From NCBI GenBank assembly GCA_015233825.1, contig JADGIS010000008.1, positions 1 through 33,663 on the forward strand: a stretch of 33,663 nucleotides of DNA, given 5' to 3'. A model generated the notes under the pieces. That model searched no databases, had not been told where the DNA came from, and saw only the letters and a list, made by a program, of their open reading frames with translations. This document shows positions 1-7,086 of the stretch, piece by piece (the first letter of the stretch is position 1; each line of letters opens with the position of its first letter). Made by a program: the position numbers and the translations under genes. Source of the stretch: Erysipelotrichaceae bacterium RD49 (GTDB taxonomy: Bacteria > Bacillota_I > Bacilli_A > Erysipelotrichales > Erysipelotrichaceae).

Positions 1-185
1 TCAGAAAGAGTAACTCCGCAGCGAAGAACACTGGCCATGATGAAGTCTTCGAGACTGATTTTCTCTGACTTCGTTCTAGAGTAGGCTCCTGTATTTTTGG
101 CAAGTTTCTCGGATTCTTCTTTAGCGACAGAATGAGTAAGCTCTAGAAAGCTTGTGATCAGTGCTGTGACTTTTTTAACATTCAT
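1..185 (-). CDS. Transposase-like protein, N-terminal fragment (runs off window)
   Basis: A reading frame opens with ATG at 185 on the minus strand and is still open at base 1, giving 61 codons. A GAGGT ribosome-binding site lies about 7 bases before the ATG. The protein starts MNVKKVTALITSFLEL and continues with SEKISLEDFIMASVLRCG. A 'K-[IL]-S-x-x-D-F-[IV]' block near residue 45 is reminiscent of the N-terminal region of IS4-type DDE transposases. The catalytic DDE domain would lie outside the window, so the family call is a guess from style. The gene being an open, translated frame is better supported. An IS200-type remnant starts about 200 bases away, which fits a mobile-element landing zone. 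Confidence 0.45.
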   Translation of the reverse strand, partial: MNVKKVTALITSFLELTHSVAKEESEKLAKNTGAYSRTKSEKISLEDFIMASVLRCGVTLS

Positions 186-314
186 AAAGCGGACCTCGGA
201 ATGACTATTAAAAATCTTATCGTCATTACTATATAAATGATTTGAGATTATATCGGTTTGTCAAGCCAAAGACCCATCTTTATAAATCGAGAATTGTTCA
301 CGTAAGAAAAACAT

Positions 315-340
315 ATTAAGCTTAGAATGGTTAGCTTAAT
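315..340 (+). repeat. Hairpin upstream of TnpA remnant (possible IS left-end structure)
   Basis: ATTAAGCT (315-322) pairs perfectly with AGCTTAAT (333-340) across a 10-base loop. It lies about 50 bases before the TnpA start. IS200/IS605 elements carry subterminal hairpins recognised by TnpA as single strands, so this could be the left-end hairpin. The element boundary itself cannot be fixed from one copy. Confidence 0.3.
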
Positions 341-389
341 GACATTGATATTATAATGATTAAAATAATCAGTTATAAGAGGTGCATCC

Positions 390-670
390 ATGCGATGTGC
401 CAAAGAAAAAGGCTGGATTTTCAACCAGCACAGCTGCTTCCTGCTTCAATATCATCTGGTGCTTGTCACCAAGTATCGGCATCCAGTACTAACGGGTGGA
501 ATCAAAGATTTCGTCTATTCCTACCTAAAAGACAAGATGAAAGCGGCAGGATTAAGGGTTCTGGAAATGAACGGCGAGCCGGATCATATCCACTCCACAT
601 CCTGTTTGAAGCTCCGCCCAGCATCGATCTGGCCAAATCTGGAGCATGTCTTATTTCATTTGTACTGTGA
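390..670 (+). pseudogene. tnpA: IS200/IS605-family TnpA transposase remnant
   Basis: TnpA of IS200/IS605 elements is a Y1 HUH transposase acting on single-stranded DNA. Here an ATG at 390, preceded by AGAGGTG, opens a frame reading YHLVLVTKYRHPVL and then EMNGEPDHIH, which contains the HUH metal-binding motif. Directly after it, TCCAC is duplicated (about 589-598) and the frame shifts. The correct continuation, HILFEAPPSIDLAK, is in the next frame. That frame ends at TGA 668-670, before the helix carrying the catalytic tyrosine. Protein-like traces may extend to about 712. The gene cannot make a full TnpA. No tnpB is adjacent. The duplication and both frames are directly visible; the family call rests on the motif and surrounding residues. 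Confidence 0.8.
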
Positions 671-768
671 GTGATCGCAACGCAAAAATATCGAAACGAT
701 ACATACAGGATCAAGACATCAAATAGTCCCACAACAACTTTCAGAGGCTGATTGTGGTGGGCATTCAC

Positions 769-839
769 CCCCGACTGAACGGCATTCAAAAACAAAAATG
801 AATTCCAAAGCAATCTCAAATTATTCCATTCAGTCGGGG
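769..839. repeat. 11-bp inverted repeat at the TnpA remnant / DeoR boundary
   Basis: CCCCGACTGAA (769-779) is matched by TTCAGTCGGGG (829-839) with a 49-base interval that itself holds a smaller ATTCA/TGAAT pair. The right arm covers the stop codon of the truncated DeoR gene. It lacks a T-run, so a terminator is unlikely. It could be the right-end structure of the degenerate IS element whose insertion removed the regulator's C-terminus. Confidence 0.5.
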
Positions 840-1537
840 TGCTCTGCCCTTAAGAATAGATCGAATTCATCTAGCATCCCAATCGTGTATACGTTGTAGA
901 CATCAAATTTGGAAGAATCTGCGATGAGAATCTTTTGGCTGGCACTGTTCATCACTTTACGCTCCCAGCCGATTTCTTCTGTATTCCCGACTCCAAATCC
1001 GGTTAAGTCTTTCAAGCCGTCCGAACCGATGATTGCCAAGTCAAAATGAATCTGCTCAAGCATCTGCTCAGCAAAATAGCCGCTGCAGCGTTTTCCCTTT
1101 TTAGAAACGACACCTCTCACCAGCAGCACTTCGAAATCCATCTACAGGCCAATTTCAGCGACATTCATCGAATTGGTCACAATCGTTAAATCCCGCTTGG
1201 AGCGAAGCAGATCCAAGCCCGCATACATCGTCGTACCTGTGTCCAAATACACGACTATCCCATCTTTGATCTCCTGGATCGCCCGCCAAGCGACAACTTT
1301 CTTTGCCTCGGTATTCGAAGCTGCCCGCTGCTCAAACGGCATTTCGATCGGCTTTCTGTTGGCCCTGGCAAAACCATGCCTTCTTGTAACGAGGTCCAGT
1401 TTTTCCATCGTATCTAAATCCGTACGGATGGTCTCGGTAGTTACCCCAAGCTGCTTGGCCAAAGCATGGACAGACAATACTTCACTGTCCCTCAGCAAAT
1501 CGAGGATTCTTTTTTGCCGTTCTTCTCTTTTTCCCAT
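830..1537 (-). pseudogene. DeoR-family transcriptional regulator, copy 1, broken by in-frame TAG
   Basis: DeoR-family regulators bind DNA through an N-terminal winged helix and sense phosphosugars with a C-terminal domain. The start at 1537 follows AGAGGAAA. The helix-turn-helix (residues about 5-55, with QLGVTTETIRTDLDTMEK) and sensor motifs DTGTT and VTNS are intact. Codon 132 is TAG (1142-1144), followed at once by ATG. The frame then continues unchanged through GYFAEQ, FGVG and EEIGWERK to TGA at 830. It also lacks about 25 C-terminal residues present in copy 2 (3201-4001), ending where an inverted repeat begins. By eye the two copies are about 60% identical. It is probably a pseudogene, but the TAG-ATG junction could allow a separate second fragment to be translated. 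Confidence 0.85.
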
Positions 1538-1570
1538 CTCATTTCCTCTTTTAAAACCAGCTTTTCACTT

Positions 1571-1747
1571 TTTTTCTGGACATCAAAATTTTAACGTCAG
1601 AATAATTTTGCTTTCCAGAAAATTTTTTCGGAAGTCCAATAAACAGTAGAAATGTCCATTCTCGTCTCCGTACTAAGGTCAAGAAGAGATCTGATTTCGA
1701 TAACAGGTCTCATTTATATTCATCTCGATCCAAATTTTTTCTGGACA
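1571..1747. promoter_or_regulatory. Three-copy TTTTCTGGA repeat in the DeoR copy 1 / HAD divergent region
   Basis: TTTTTCTGGACA occurs at 1571-1582 and again at 1736-1747, and TCCAGAAAA (the inverse of the core) at 1614-1622. All lie between the DeoR copy 1 start (1537) and the HAD gene (1944). DeoR proteins often bind repeated short T-rich half-sites near their own promoters, so these are candidate operators for copy 1. Their number and mixed orientation parallel a different repeat beside DeoR copy 2. No promoter pair was clear here. Confidence 0.45.
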
Positions 1748-1943
1748 GCCCATGAATAAGTCAGATTTCGCCGATTTCAAAATCCTTTTTTCTGTCCCTG
1801 CACACAGTCCATTGAATATAAAACCCAAAACACCAGCTGGATGTTTACCTGGAGGTCACGCCATTGATTTTGAATTTCCTGACTCCAAAATCTCGCTGGT
1901 CTGGAAACGGCTGAATCTTTGCAGCCAAAGGAGAACACTGGTT

Positions 1944-2939
1944 ATGAATCACATCGTTTTAAAACAAATCCATAAAACCAAATTGGGATCCCTTTTTCAT
2001 CTCCTGATTTGTCTGGCCAGATTTTTCCGGTATTTGGATCCAACGCGGGATCTGCCTTCCTTATGCGCTTTGCAGTCAGTATCTTTTGAAAGCGAGTATT
2101 TGGTTGAACCCGAGATTACAAGCCCCACCACCACCCCAATCCGGACCCTGTTTTTAAATGTTGATGAAACCTTACTGGATGAAAAGCATCCTGATCTGGA
2201 CCAATCCTCATTTAACGCCTTACGCACTCTCCAAAAGCGCGGAATAAAAATCGCCTTAGTTACGATGCGGAATATGGCCGCGGTTTTAAGTCTTTCGAAA
2301 CTGAATGAATTCCCTTTTGATGGCTATATTCTGGCTGGCGGCAGTGAAATTTTTGATGGCAAGCGCCGGCTGATCGAGCACACGGCCTATATTCCCGCTG
2401 ACCTAAAAGCCATTTTCGATGAATGCCAAACCAGACAAATCCCTGTTTTCTTTTATGGAAAAAAACCAAATTTAACAATATGGACGAAAGAGTCTCAAGC
2501 ATTCGCCGCCAAGATGCATTTTCTTCCTATCGAAATCAAGCCTTGGAGCGGAGAGGATATCTCCATGCTTACGATTATCAGTACTGATCCTGAACAAGTT
2601 CAATCCATCCTGGAACTGACTCCGGGGCTAAGCTGGATTTCTTCTGGGTCAAACCAGCAGCATCTCTATCCAGAAGGTGCAAGCCAAAGAAATGGCATCA
2701 AGAAGATGCTTGCCTATTGGAATTTAGAAGGCTCTTACTCCGCAGCTTTTGGCAAGAACAAAGCCAATCAAAACGTACTGGCACAAACTGCCTTCATCGC
2801 ACCGTCCCCCTTGCAAGGCAGCATGGCCAACCAAACAGACTTTGACTGGAGGGACCATCAGGAAAATTCAATTTCCTGCGTTTTAAAGACTCTGGGCCTG
2901 CTGGAAAATGATCTCTCAAAACCTATAGGAATTGATTAA
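1944..2939 (+). CDS. HAD-superfamily (Cof-type) protein with degenerate active site
   Basis: The fold resembles Cof-type HAD phosphatases, which dephosphorylate sugar phosphates or nucleotides. I start it at ATG 1944 (331 aa) because AAAGGAGA sits 9 bases upstream. The frame is open from 1752, but that ATG lacks a ribosome-binding site. About 70 residues of unclear origin precede the HAD core. Motif I reads LFLNVDETLLD, so the nucleophile Asp is Asn72. Motif II keeps Thr107 (LVTMRN). The motif III lysine region reads GASQRNGIKK. Motif IV, normally GDGxND, reads FGKNKANQ, with both aspartates lost. The cap segment (FDGYILAGGSEIF) remains. I infer a catalytically dead protein, either a repurposed pseudoenzyme or a decaying gene. 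It diverges from the broken DeoR copy 1. Confidence 0.7.
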   Translation: MNHIVLKQIHKTKLGSLFHLLICLARFFRYLDPTRDLPSLCALQSVSFESEYLVEPEITSPTTTPIRTLFLNVDETLLDEKHPDLDQSSFNALRTLQKRGIKIALVTMRNMAAVLSLSKLNEFPFDGYILAGGSEIFDGKRRLIEHTAYIPADLKAIFDECQTRQIPVFFYGKKPNLTIWTKESQAFAAKMHFLPIEIKPWSGEDISMLTIISTDPEQVQSILELTPGLSWISSGSNQQHLYPEGASQRNGIKKMLAYWNLEGSYSAAFGKNKANQNVLAQTAFIAPSPLQGSMANQTDFDWRDHQENSISCVLKTLGLLENDLSKPIGID

Positions 2940-3128
2940 CCGGCTCTTCCCGCCACACGCTTCTCAGTGCCTGTGGGAGCGGTGCATCAGTTTTCTTCCC
3001 TGCAAAAAGACCAGTCTTCCTCTCTGGCTGTCGATTGTCCTGATTTAATTCATCTCGTTGTGCGACTTTGACAGCTGATCTTTGCCATGTAAGATCCAGA
3101 AATGACCGGTTCACCCGTTATACTCTTC

Positions 3129-3164
3129 AAAAGCACCGCTGTTCGGCTCCACAGCGGTGCTTTT
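3129..3164. terminator. Bidirectional intrinsic terminator between HAD gene and DeoR copy 2
   Basis: AAAAGCACCGCTG (3129-3141) pairs perfectly with CAGCGGTGCTTTT (3152-3164) around a 10-base loop. The A/T ends of the stem give a T-run on either strand. It lies between two convergent genes ending at 2939 and 3201. Confidence 0.85.
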
Positions 3165-3200
3165 GGCATGTTCAATCATTCCAAGCACCTTTTCAACTCT

Positions 3201-4001
3201 TCAAATTTTCCTTTTTCTTTTCCGTGTATCTCGTTCTTTTTGGCCATCTGTTTCTATCAGCCTAACTTTTTCAGTTACCTTATCGCGAACTTGATCCTCG
3301 ATAAAGTTTGTAATCAAAAGATCCACTTCATCTAAAGACCCTGAACGATACATATTGTGGTGTTCAAACTTCGAAGCATCCGCAATCAAAACGATCCGGT
3401 CTGCATTTTCGACCACTTTGCGCTCCCAGCCGATTTCTTCGGGAAACCAGACGCCGAACCCTTCCATATCTTTTAAGCCATCAGTTCCTAGAATAGCCAG
3501 GTTGAAGTGGATATGTTCAATCATCTGTTCAGCAAAGTAGCCAACGCAGCGCTTTCCAGTTCCAAAAAGTTCCCCACCAACCAGAAGGATCCTGAAGTTC
3601 AGATGGCGGCGGACCATTTCAACTACAGCCAGGGAGTTGGTCACGATCGTCAGATCTTTTTTGGATTGCAGCAAATCAAGTCCCGAAAACAAAGTCGTGC
3701 CTGCGTCTAGAAACACAGTCATTCCGTCTTCAATTTCCGCAATTGCCCGCCAGGCAACCGCTTTTTTATCTTCAAGATGGGCTGTCCGCCGCTGATCAAA
3801 AGGCAGTTCAACAAAATTTCGCACTGCTCTTGCATACCCATGCCCGCGTGTAATCAAGCCATTCCTCTCAAGAGCATCCAAATCAGTGCGGATGGTTTCA
3901 GGGGTAACAGCCAGCTGCTGTGCGAGCTCGCTGACGGATAGTTTTTCATTATTCGTCAATAAATCATAGATCTGATTCTGACGGTCTTCTTTTTTACTCA
4001 T
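3201..4001 (-). CDS. DeoR-family transcriptional regulator, copy 2 (intact)
   Basis: A 266-residue DeoR/GlpR-type repressor of normal family length. The ATG at 4001 follows AAAGGTGAG. The winged helix (about 5-58) contains QLAVTPETIRTDLDALER. The phosphosugar-sensing DeoRC domain shows DAGTT, VTNS, LLVGGE, GTDGLKD, EEIGWERK and LIADASKF, so effector and DNA binding both look preserved. The C-terminus ends in a strongly basic tail (KERDTRKRKRKI), not typical of the family. It is divergent from the twin small genes at 4221 and 4645. Repeats in the shared upstream region bracket its own -10, suggesting autoregulation and control of the small genes. The effector is unknown. It is paralogous to the broken copy at 830-1537. 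Confidence 0.88.
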   Translation of the reverse strand: MSKKEDRQNQIYDLLTNNEKLSVSELAQQLAVTPETIRTDLDALERNGLITRGHGYARAVRNFVELPFDQRRTAHLEDKKAVAWRAIAEIEDGMTVFLDAGTTLFSGLDLLQSKKDLTIVTNSLAVVEMVRRHLNFRILLVGGELFGTGKRCVGYFAEQMIEHIHFNLAILGTDGLKDMEGFGVWFPEEIGWERKVVENADRIVLIADASKFEHHNMYRSGSLDEVDLLITNFIEDQVRDKVTEKVRLIETDGQKERDTRKRKRKI

Positions 4002-4096
4002 GACAGCTCACCTTTCTTTGCCGGGCTTTTGTAAGTCCAAAGCCAATCCAATCAAGCTTTTTTATTGACCAAAAGCCCAGCCAAACGATTTTTTCT

Positions 4097-4160
4097 GTTT
4101 CAAAAATATTATATCCCAAAATAATTTTTGAAACTAAGTTATAAATTTAGTTTCAAAAAT
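4097..4160. promoter_or_regulatory. Three copies of GTTTCAAAAAT: candidate DeoR copy 2 operators
   Basis: GTTTCAAAAAT occurs at 4097-4107, inverted (ATTTTTGAAAC) at 4124-4134 and direct again at 4150-4160. All three copies are perfect over 11 bases. They sit in the divergent region between the DeoR gene (start 4001) and the first small gene (start 4221). The first pair flanks the DeoR -10, and the third lies just after a TATAAA (4140-4145) that could serve the small genes. Binding by the adjacent regulator is inferred. Confidence 0.6.
4108..4136 (-). promoter_or_regulatory. Promoter of DeoR copy 2
   Basis: On the minus strand a perfect TATAAT -10 occupies 4113-4108, with a weak TAGTTT -35 (4136-4131) at 17-base spacing. 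The start point would be near 4101, about 100 bases before the DeoR ATG. Both boxes are interleaved with the GTTTCAAAAAT repeats, which fits repression by occlusion. Confidence 0.5.
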
Positions 4161-4220
4161 TAAGGTGGAAATTTGAAATTGTGCGTTGCATACTGAAGAT
4201 GCAAGAAGGAGAGGGCAAAC

Positions 4221-4577
4221 ATGAATACCAAATTTATTAAAAATAGAATCAATAATAAAACTCGTCACAATACTATGAATACGATGGAAGGTAGTTTCAG
4301 TGCCAAAGATCTTCGCTTCGTATTTGATCTTTGCAAGAAAGCCGGTGTAGCTGTTCTTTACAATAACGGCCGCAACCAGATTTCTGACTGGACACCCCAA
4401 GCTGCTGAGTTTATCGAGGCTTATAATCTGTATCCCGTTGTCATTGAAGACTGGAAGGGTGAGCCCGTCTATGGATTAAAAGTTTTAACAAGTGATGTCA
4501 TTTTGCTGGAAAAAATCAGCCGCCGGCTTCCCGCATTAGCCAATCCAGCAGCTCACCAGATTCAGGCTGCCTTTTAA
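4221..4577 (+). CDS. Small protein of unknown family, tandem paralogue 1 (118 aa)
   Basis: I do not recognise this family. The ATG at 4221 has a strong AAGGAGAGGG site. The first 30 residues are Asn/Lys/Thr-rich and poorly conserved with the twin. From DLRFVFDLCKKAG onward the protein is compact and mixed in character, with one cysteine and an aromatic stretch containing NNGRNQISDWTP and EDWKGEPVYGLKV. It ends RRLPAL, then AHQIQAAF. There is no signal peptide or membrane segment, so it is probably cytosolic. It matches the next gene at 74 of 89 residues from DLRF to the end. It probably forms a two-gene operon with it, divergent from and likely controlled by DeoR copy 2. Function is unknown. 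Confidence 0.85.
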   Translation: MNTKFIKNRINNKTRHNTMNTMEGSFSAKDLRFVFDLCKKAGVAVLYNNGRNQISDWTPQAAEFIEAYNLYPVVIEDWKGEPVYGLKVLTSDVILLEKISRRLPALANPAAHQIQAAF

Positions 4578-4644
4578 TCGAGCATTCTAATCTGAACTGA
4601 ATAGAAAGTTTTAATAAGTGATTTTACCTAAAGGAGAATAACTG

Positions 4645-4986
4645 ATGAACATTAAAAACTTAAACATGTATGCAAACAATGAAAACAACCCGCTGGCAGG
4701 AAACTTTACACGCAAAGATCTTCGTTTCGTATTTGGTCTTTGCAAGAAAGCAGGTGCGGCTGTTCTTTATAATAACGGCCGCAACCAGATTTCTGACTGG
4801 ACACCCCAAGCCGCTGAGTTTATCGAGGCCTATGATTTATACCCTGTTTTGATTGAAGACTGGAAGGGTGAACCTGTTTATGGACTGAAGATATTAAGCA
4901 ATGATCCCAATCTGCTGGCAAAGATTCACCGCCGGCTTCCCGCTCTTACCAACCCAACAGCCCATCAGATTCAGACTGCTCTTTAA
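4645..4986 (+). CDS. Small protein of unknown family, tandem paralogue 2 (113 aa)
   Basis: Twin of the gene at 4221. The ATG at 4645 follows AAAGGAG with normal spacing, 67 bases after the first gene's stop, with no terminator between. The N-terminal 25 residues differ from the twin, and the core starting at DLRFVFGLCKKAG is nearly the same. A 41-base stretch (4771-4811) is identical to 4362-4402, and synonymous changes lie either side, so the duplication is recent or kept alike by gene conversion. Differences concentrate in the segment after YGLK (ILSNDPNLLAKIH against VLTSDVILLEKIS), which may be the functionally diverged surface. No known domain is recognised. Confidence 0.85.
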   Translation: MNIKNLNMYANNENNPLAGNFTRKDLRFVFGLCKKAGAAVLYNNGRNQISDWTPQAAEFIEAYDLYPVLIEDWKGEPVYGLKILSNDPNLLAKIHRRLPALTNPTAHQIQTAL

Positions 4987-5066
4987 TCAATTTCTGAGCG
5001 AATCAACCTTACTCTACAAATCGCACACCCAAAATCCTATCGCTCGTCCTCGTGCATAGGAAATAA

Positions 5067-5125
5067 AGAAGGAAAGACAGTCCAGATTTGAGATGTCCAC
5101 TCGAATCTGGACTGTCTTTCCTTTT
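5067..5125. terminator. Strong bidirectional terminator after the twin small genes
   Basis: A 20-bp perfect stem, AAGGAAAGACAGTCCAGATT (5069-5088) with its complement at 5104-5123, has a 15-base loop and a short T-run. It serves the small-gene operon on the plus strand. On the minus strand AAGG/AAAG-side sequence also ends in Ts, so it may serve the rRNA methyltransferase gene (stop at 5176). Confidence 0.85.
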
Positions 5126-5175
5126 ACTTCGGGATCTTATTGGATCTTTTCTAGCCCTCTATAATGATGCAAGAA

Positions 5176-6510
5176 TTATATTCCAGCTATATGCGCGTTC
5201 AAAGTCTCATCTTTGACTATCAAAGCAGCGCATTCCATTCCGGTGGTATTTGGAAACATGTCGACTGGCTGGATCTTGAGCGCTCGATATCCCACCTTTT
5301 TAAACTCTCCCAAATCACGTGCTAAAGTTCGCGGATTGCATGAAATATAGACGACCCGTTTGGGAGCAAGCGCAGCAATATCTTCAATTCCCCGGGTGGT
5401 CATGCCTTTGCGGGGCGGATCGACCATCACCACGTCAGCCGGCTTTGTATTTTGGTGGGCAAACTTCGTCGCATCCATACAGATGAAATCAGCATTTTCA
5501 ATTCCATTGCGCTCTTGATTCTCTTTGGCATTCTCAACTGCTTCAGGGACAATCTCCACCCCAGTGACATGACCTGCTTTACGGGCTGCCAACAGGCCGA
5601 TCGTTCCTGTGCCGGAGTAAAGTTCAATGACTTCATCGGTTTTATGTAAGTCTGCCAGTTCTAAAGCTTGAGCGTACAAAACTTCCATCTGCTTGGGATT
5701 GACCTGGAAGAAGCTTTTAAAATGCAGCTTGATGTCAAGATCCAGGCACTTTTCATCCAGCGAATCGCTTCCATATAAAACCGTATATTGATCACTTAAG
5801 ATGACGTTGTCATTCCGCTTGTTTTCATTGAAGACCACACTGGATACTTCAGGAAAGGCAGCCACGAGTTTTTGGGTCAGTCCTTCAAGCCCCTTGTTTT
5901 GGCGGCCGATAAAAACCACCTGGACCTTTCCGGTTGCATCGGAGTGCCGGATAAAAAGGTGGCGGAGGCTTTCAGCTTGATTCAGGCTTAAGTGGTCCAG
6001 GACCCATTTGTAGATCTCATTGATTTTTTTCGATTGAATCATGCAGTGCTCAACCGGAACAATATCGTTGGTCCTCGCTTTATAAAAGCCGCCGACGACA
6101 CGGCCATCTTGAATACCGATCGGAAACTGTGCTTTATTGCGGTAATAATAAGGATAATCCATTCCCAAAGGGGGCAGCACTTCAATATCGGGATCCACTT
6201 TTGCGAACAGGTCTTTGAGCTGTTTTTCTTTATAAGCCAGCTGTCTTTCATAATTGACATGCAGCAAAGCGCATCCGCCGCATTTCCCTGCTTGGGCACA
6301 AACCGGCTCGACTCTGTCCTTGCTCGTGACCAGACGCTGGACCACTTTTCCAATCGCATACGTCTTTTGCATTTTAATGATCCGCACAATCACCTTTTCT
6401 TGAGGGAGCAAGTCGGATACAAAAACGGTTAGCCCATCATGGTGGCCAATGCCAAATCCTTGATCAGACAGATCTGTGCACTCGAATTCAAATTCATCAT
6501 TCTTTTTCAT
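5176..6510 (-). CDS. rlmD: 23S rRNA (uracil-C5)-methyltransferase, RlmD/RlmCD type
   Basis: Transfers a methyl group from SAM to C5 of a 23S rRNA uridine. Firmicute members (RlmCD) may modify both U747 and U1939. I start it at ATG 6510 (444 aa) because the TRAM domain begins right after (residues about 8-60). A GTG at 6576 would add 22 unlike residues. Neither start has a strong ribosome-binding site. Cysteines 71, 77, 80 and 156 give the CX5CX2CX75C arrangement of the RumA-type Fe4S4 cluster. The SAM site reads ELYSGTGTIGLLAARKAG. Motif IV is VDPPRKG. The catalytic Cys391 lies in ISCNPRTLARDL. All key residues are present. The gene stands alone, closed by the terminator at 5067-5125. Confidence 0.93.
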   Translation of the reverse strand: MKKNDEFEFECTDLSDQGFGIGHHDGLTVFVSDLLPQEKVIVRIIKMQKTYAIGKVVQRLVTSKDRVEPVCAQAGKCGGCALLHVNYERQLAYKEKQLKDLFAKVDPDIEVLPPLGMDYPYYYRNKAQFPIGIQDGRVVGGFYKARTNDIVPVEHCMIQSKKINEIYKWVLDHLSLNQAESLRHLFIRHSDATGKVQVVFIGRQNKGLEGLTQKLVAAFPEVSSVVFNENKRNDNVILSDQYTVLYGSDSLDEKCLDLDIKLHFKSFFQVNPKQMEVLYAQALELADLHKTDEVIELYSGTGTIGLLAARKAGHVTGVEIVPEAVENAKENQERNGIENADFICMDATKFAHQNTKPADVVMVDPPRKGMTTRGIEDIAALAPKRVVYISCNPRTLARDLGEFKKVGYRALKIQPVDMFPNTTGMECAALIVKDETLNAHIAGI

Positions 6511-6576
6511 AATTTTTATCTTATCATTGTCAGCCGCAGGCTTTTCGTCGGCCGCTTGAACGATCCAAAAGATCAC

Positions 6577-6904
6577 GCCAAATCATTTTCTGCGGCTTTT
6601 TATGGCTTTTGATGCGTCTTGAATGGGAGGGCTTCTTCTTTGCATTCGATCCTGGTATTCGCTCGAGACTACGATGACCCTTTCCAGTATTTATTTGGCA
6701 AAGCAATTCATCGCACCAAAAGGCTCCATTCAACACATCGTGCTTTACAGATAATTTTTATGCTTTCGCACATTCAATTCCTTTTCATTCCCGATCATCT
6801 TCCAAAACTTCAGCCCAGGTTCCTGCCCTGATGCCGAAATCGTTTTCAATAAAATCCCGCTTCATATTTCTTTAAAATGTCCCGAGAATTAGCGGGAGAA
6901 TGAA
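6577..6904. other. No gene recognised between rlmD and the MarR promoter
   Basis: Short frames exist on both strands here (for example 6619-6831 plus and 6530-6736 minus), but they lack ribosome-binding sites and protein-like composition. The stretch probably holds the rlmD promoter and untranslated leader. A short TCCCG/CGGGA inverted pair lies near 6880-6898. Nothing else was supported. Confidence 0.5.
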
Positions 6905-6963
6905 TTGACAATAAAATATAGACACTCAATAATATAGAGGTCTATTTGATAGCATTCTATATT
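6905..6963 (+). promoter_or_regulatory. Promoter of marR-ABC operon with overlapping dyad operators
   Basis: A consensus -35 TTGACA (6905-6910) and AATAAT -10 (6928-6933, 17-base spacer) are visible. Several dyads overlap the start region: ATAGAC (6918-6923) with GTCTAT (6940-6945), AATATAGA (6931-6938) with TCTATATT (6956-6963), and CTATTTGATAG (6942-6952). MarR proteins usually bind such palindromes at their own promoters, so autorepression by the gene at 7087 is the natural inference. Confidence 0.7.
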
Positions 6964-6972
6964 TCTAATTTC

Positions 6973-7008
6973 GGATTCCTGCCCGGCTGCGGATCAGGAA
7001 TCCCTTTT
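6973..7008 (+). terminator. Terminator-like hairpin in the marR leader (possible attenuator)
   Basis: GGATTCCTG (6973-6981) pairs perfectly with CAGGAATCC (6995-7003), followed by CTTTT. It lies downstream of the operon promoter and about 80 bases before the MarR start, so it would stop transcription inside the leader unless bypassed. No convincing alternative antiterminator fold was found by eye. Confidence 0.5.
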
Positions 7009-7086
7009 ACGCATTGGAAACAGACAAAAAACGGAATGCAGCAATAGAAACACAATCAACCCGCAGCCCATAGAAAGGAGATGGCC

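Noticed and set aside
1752-1943. N-terminal extension of the HAD gene from ATG 1752
   Set aside because: No ribosome-binding site, and part of the segment coincides with a candidate operator repeat; ATG 1944 has AAAGGAGA.
4097-4160. Possible CRISPR-like repeats
   Set aside because: Only three 11-base copies in mixed orientation with short, unequal spacing; promoter position fits operators much better.
6619-6831. 70-codon plus-strand frame between rlmD and marR
   Set aside because: No ribosome-binding site and low-quality composition, with no partner genes.
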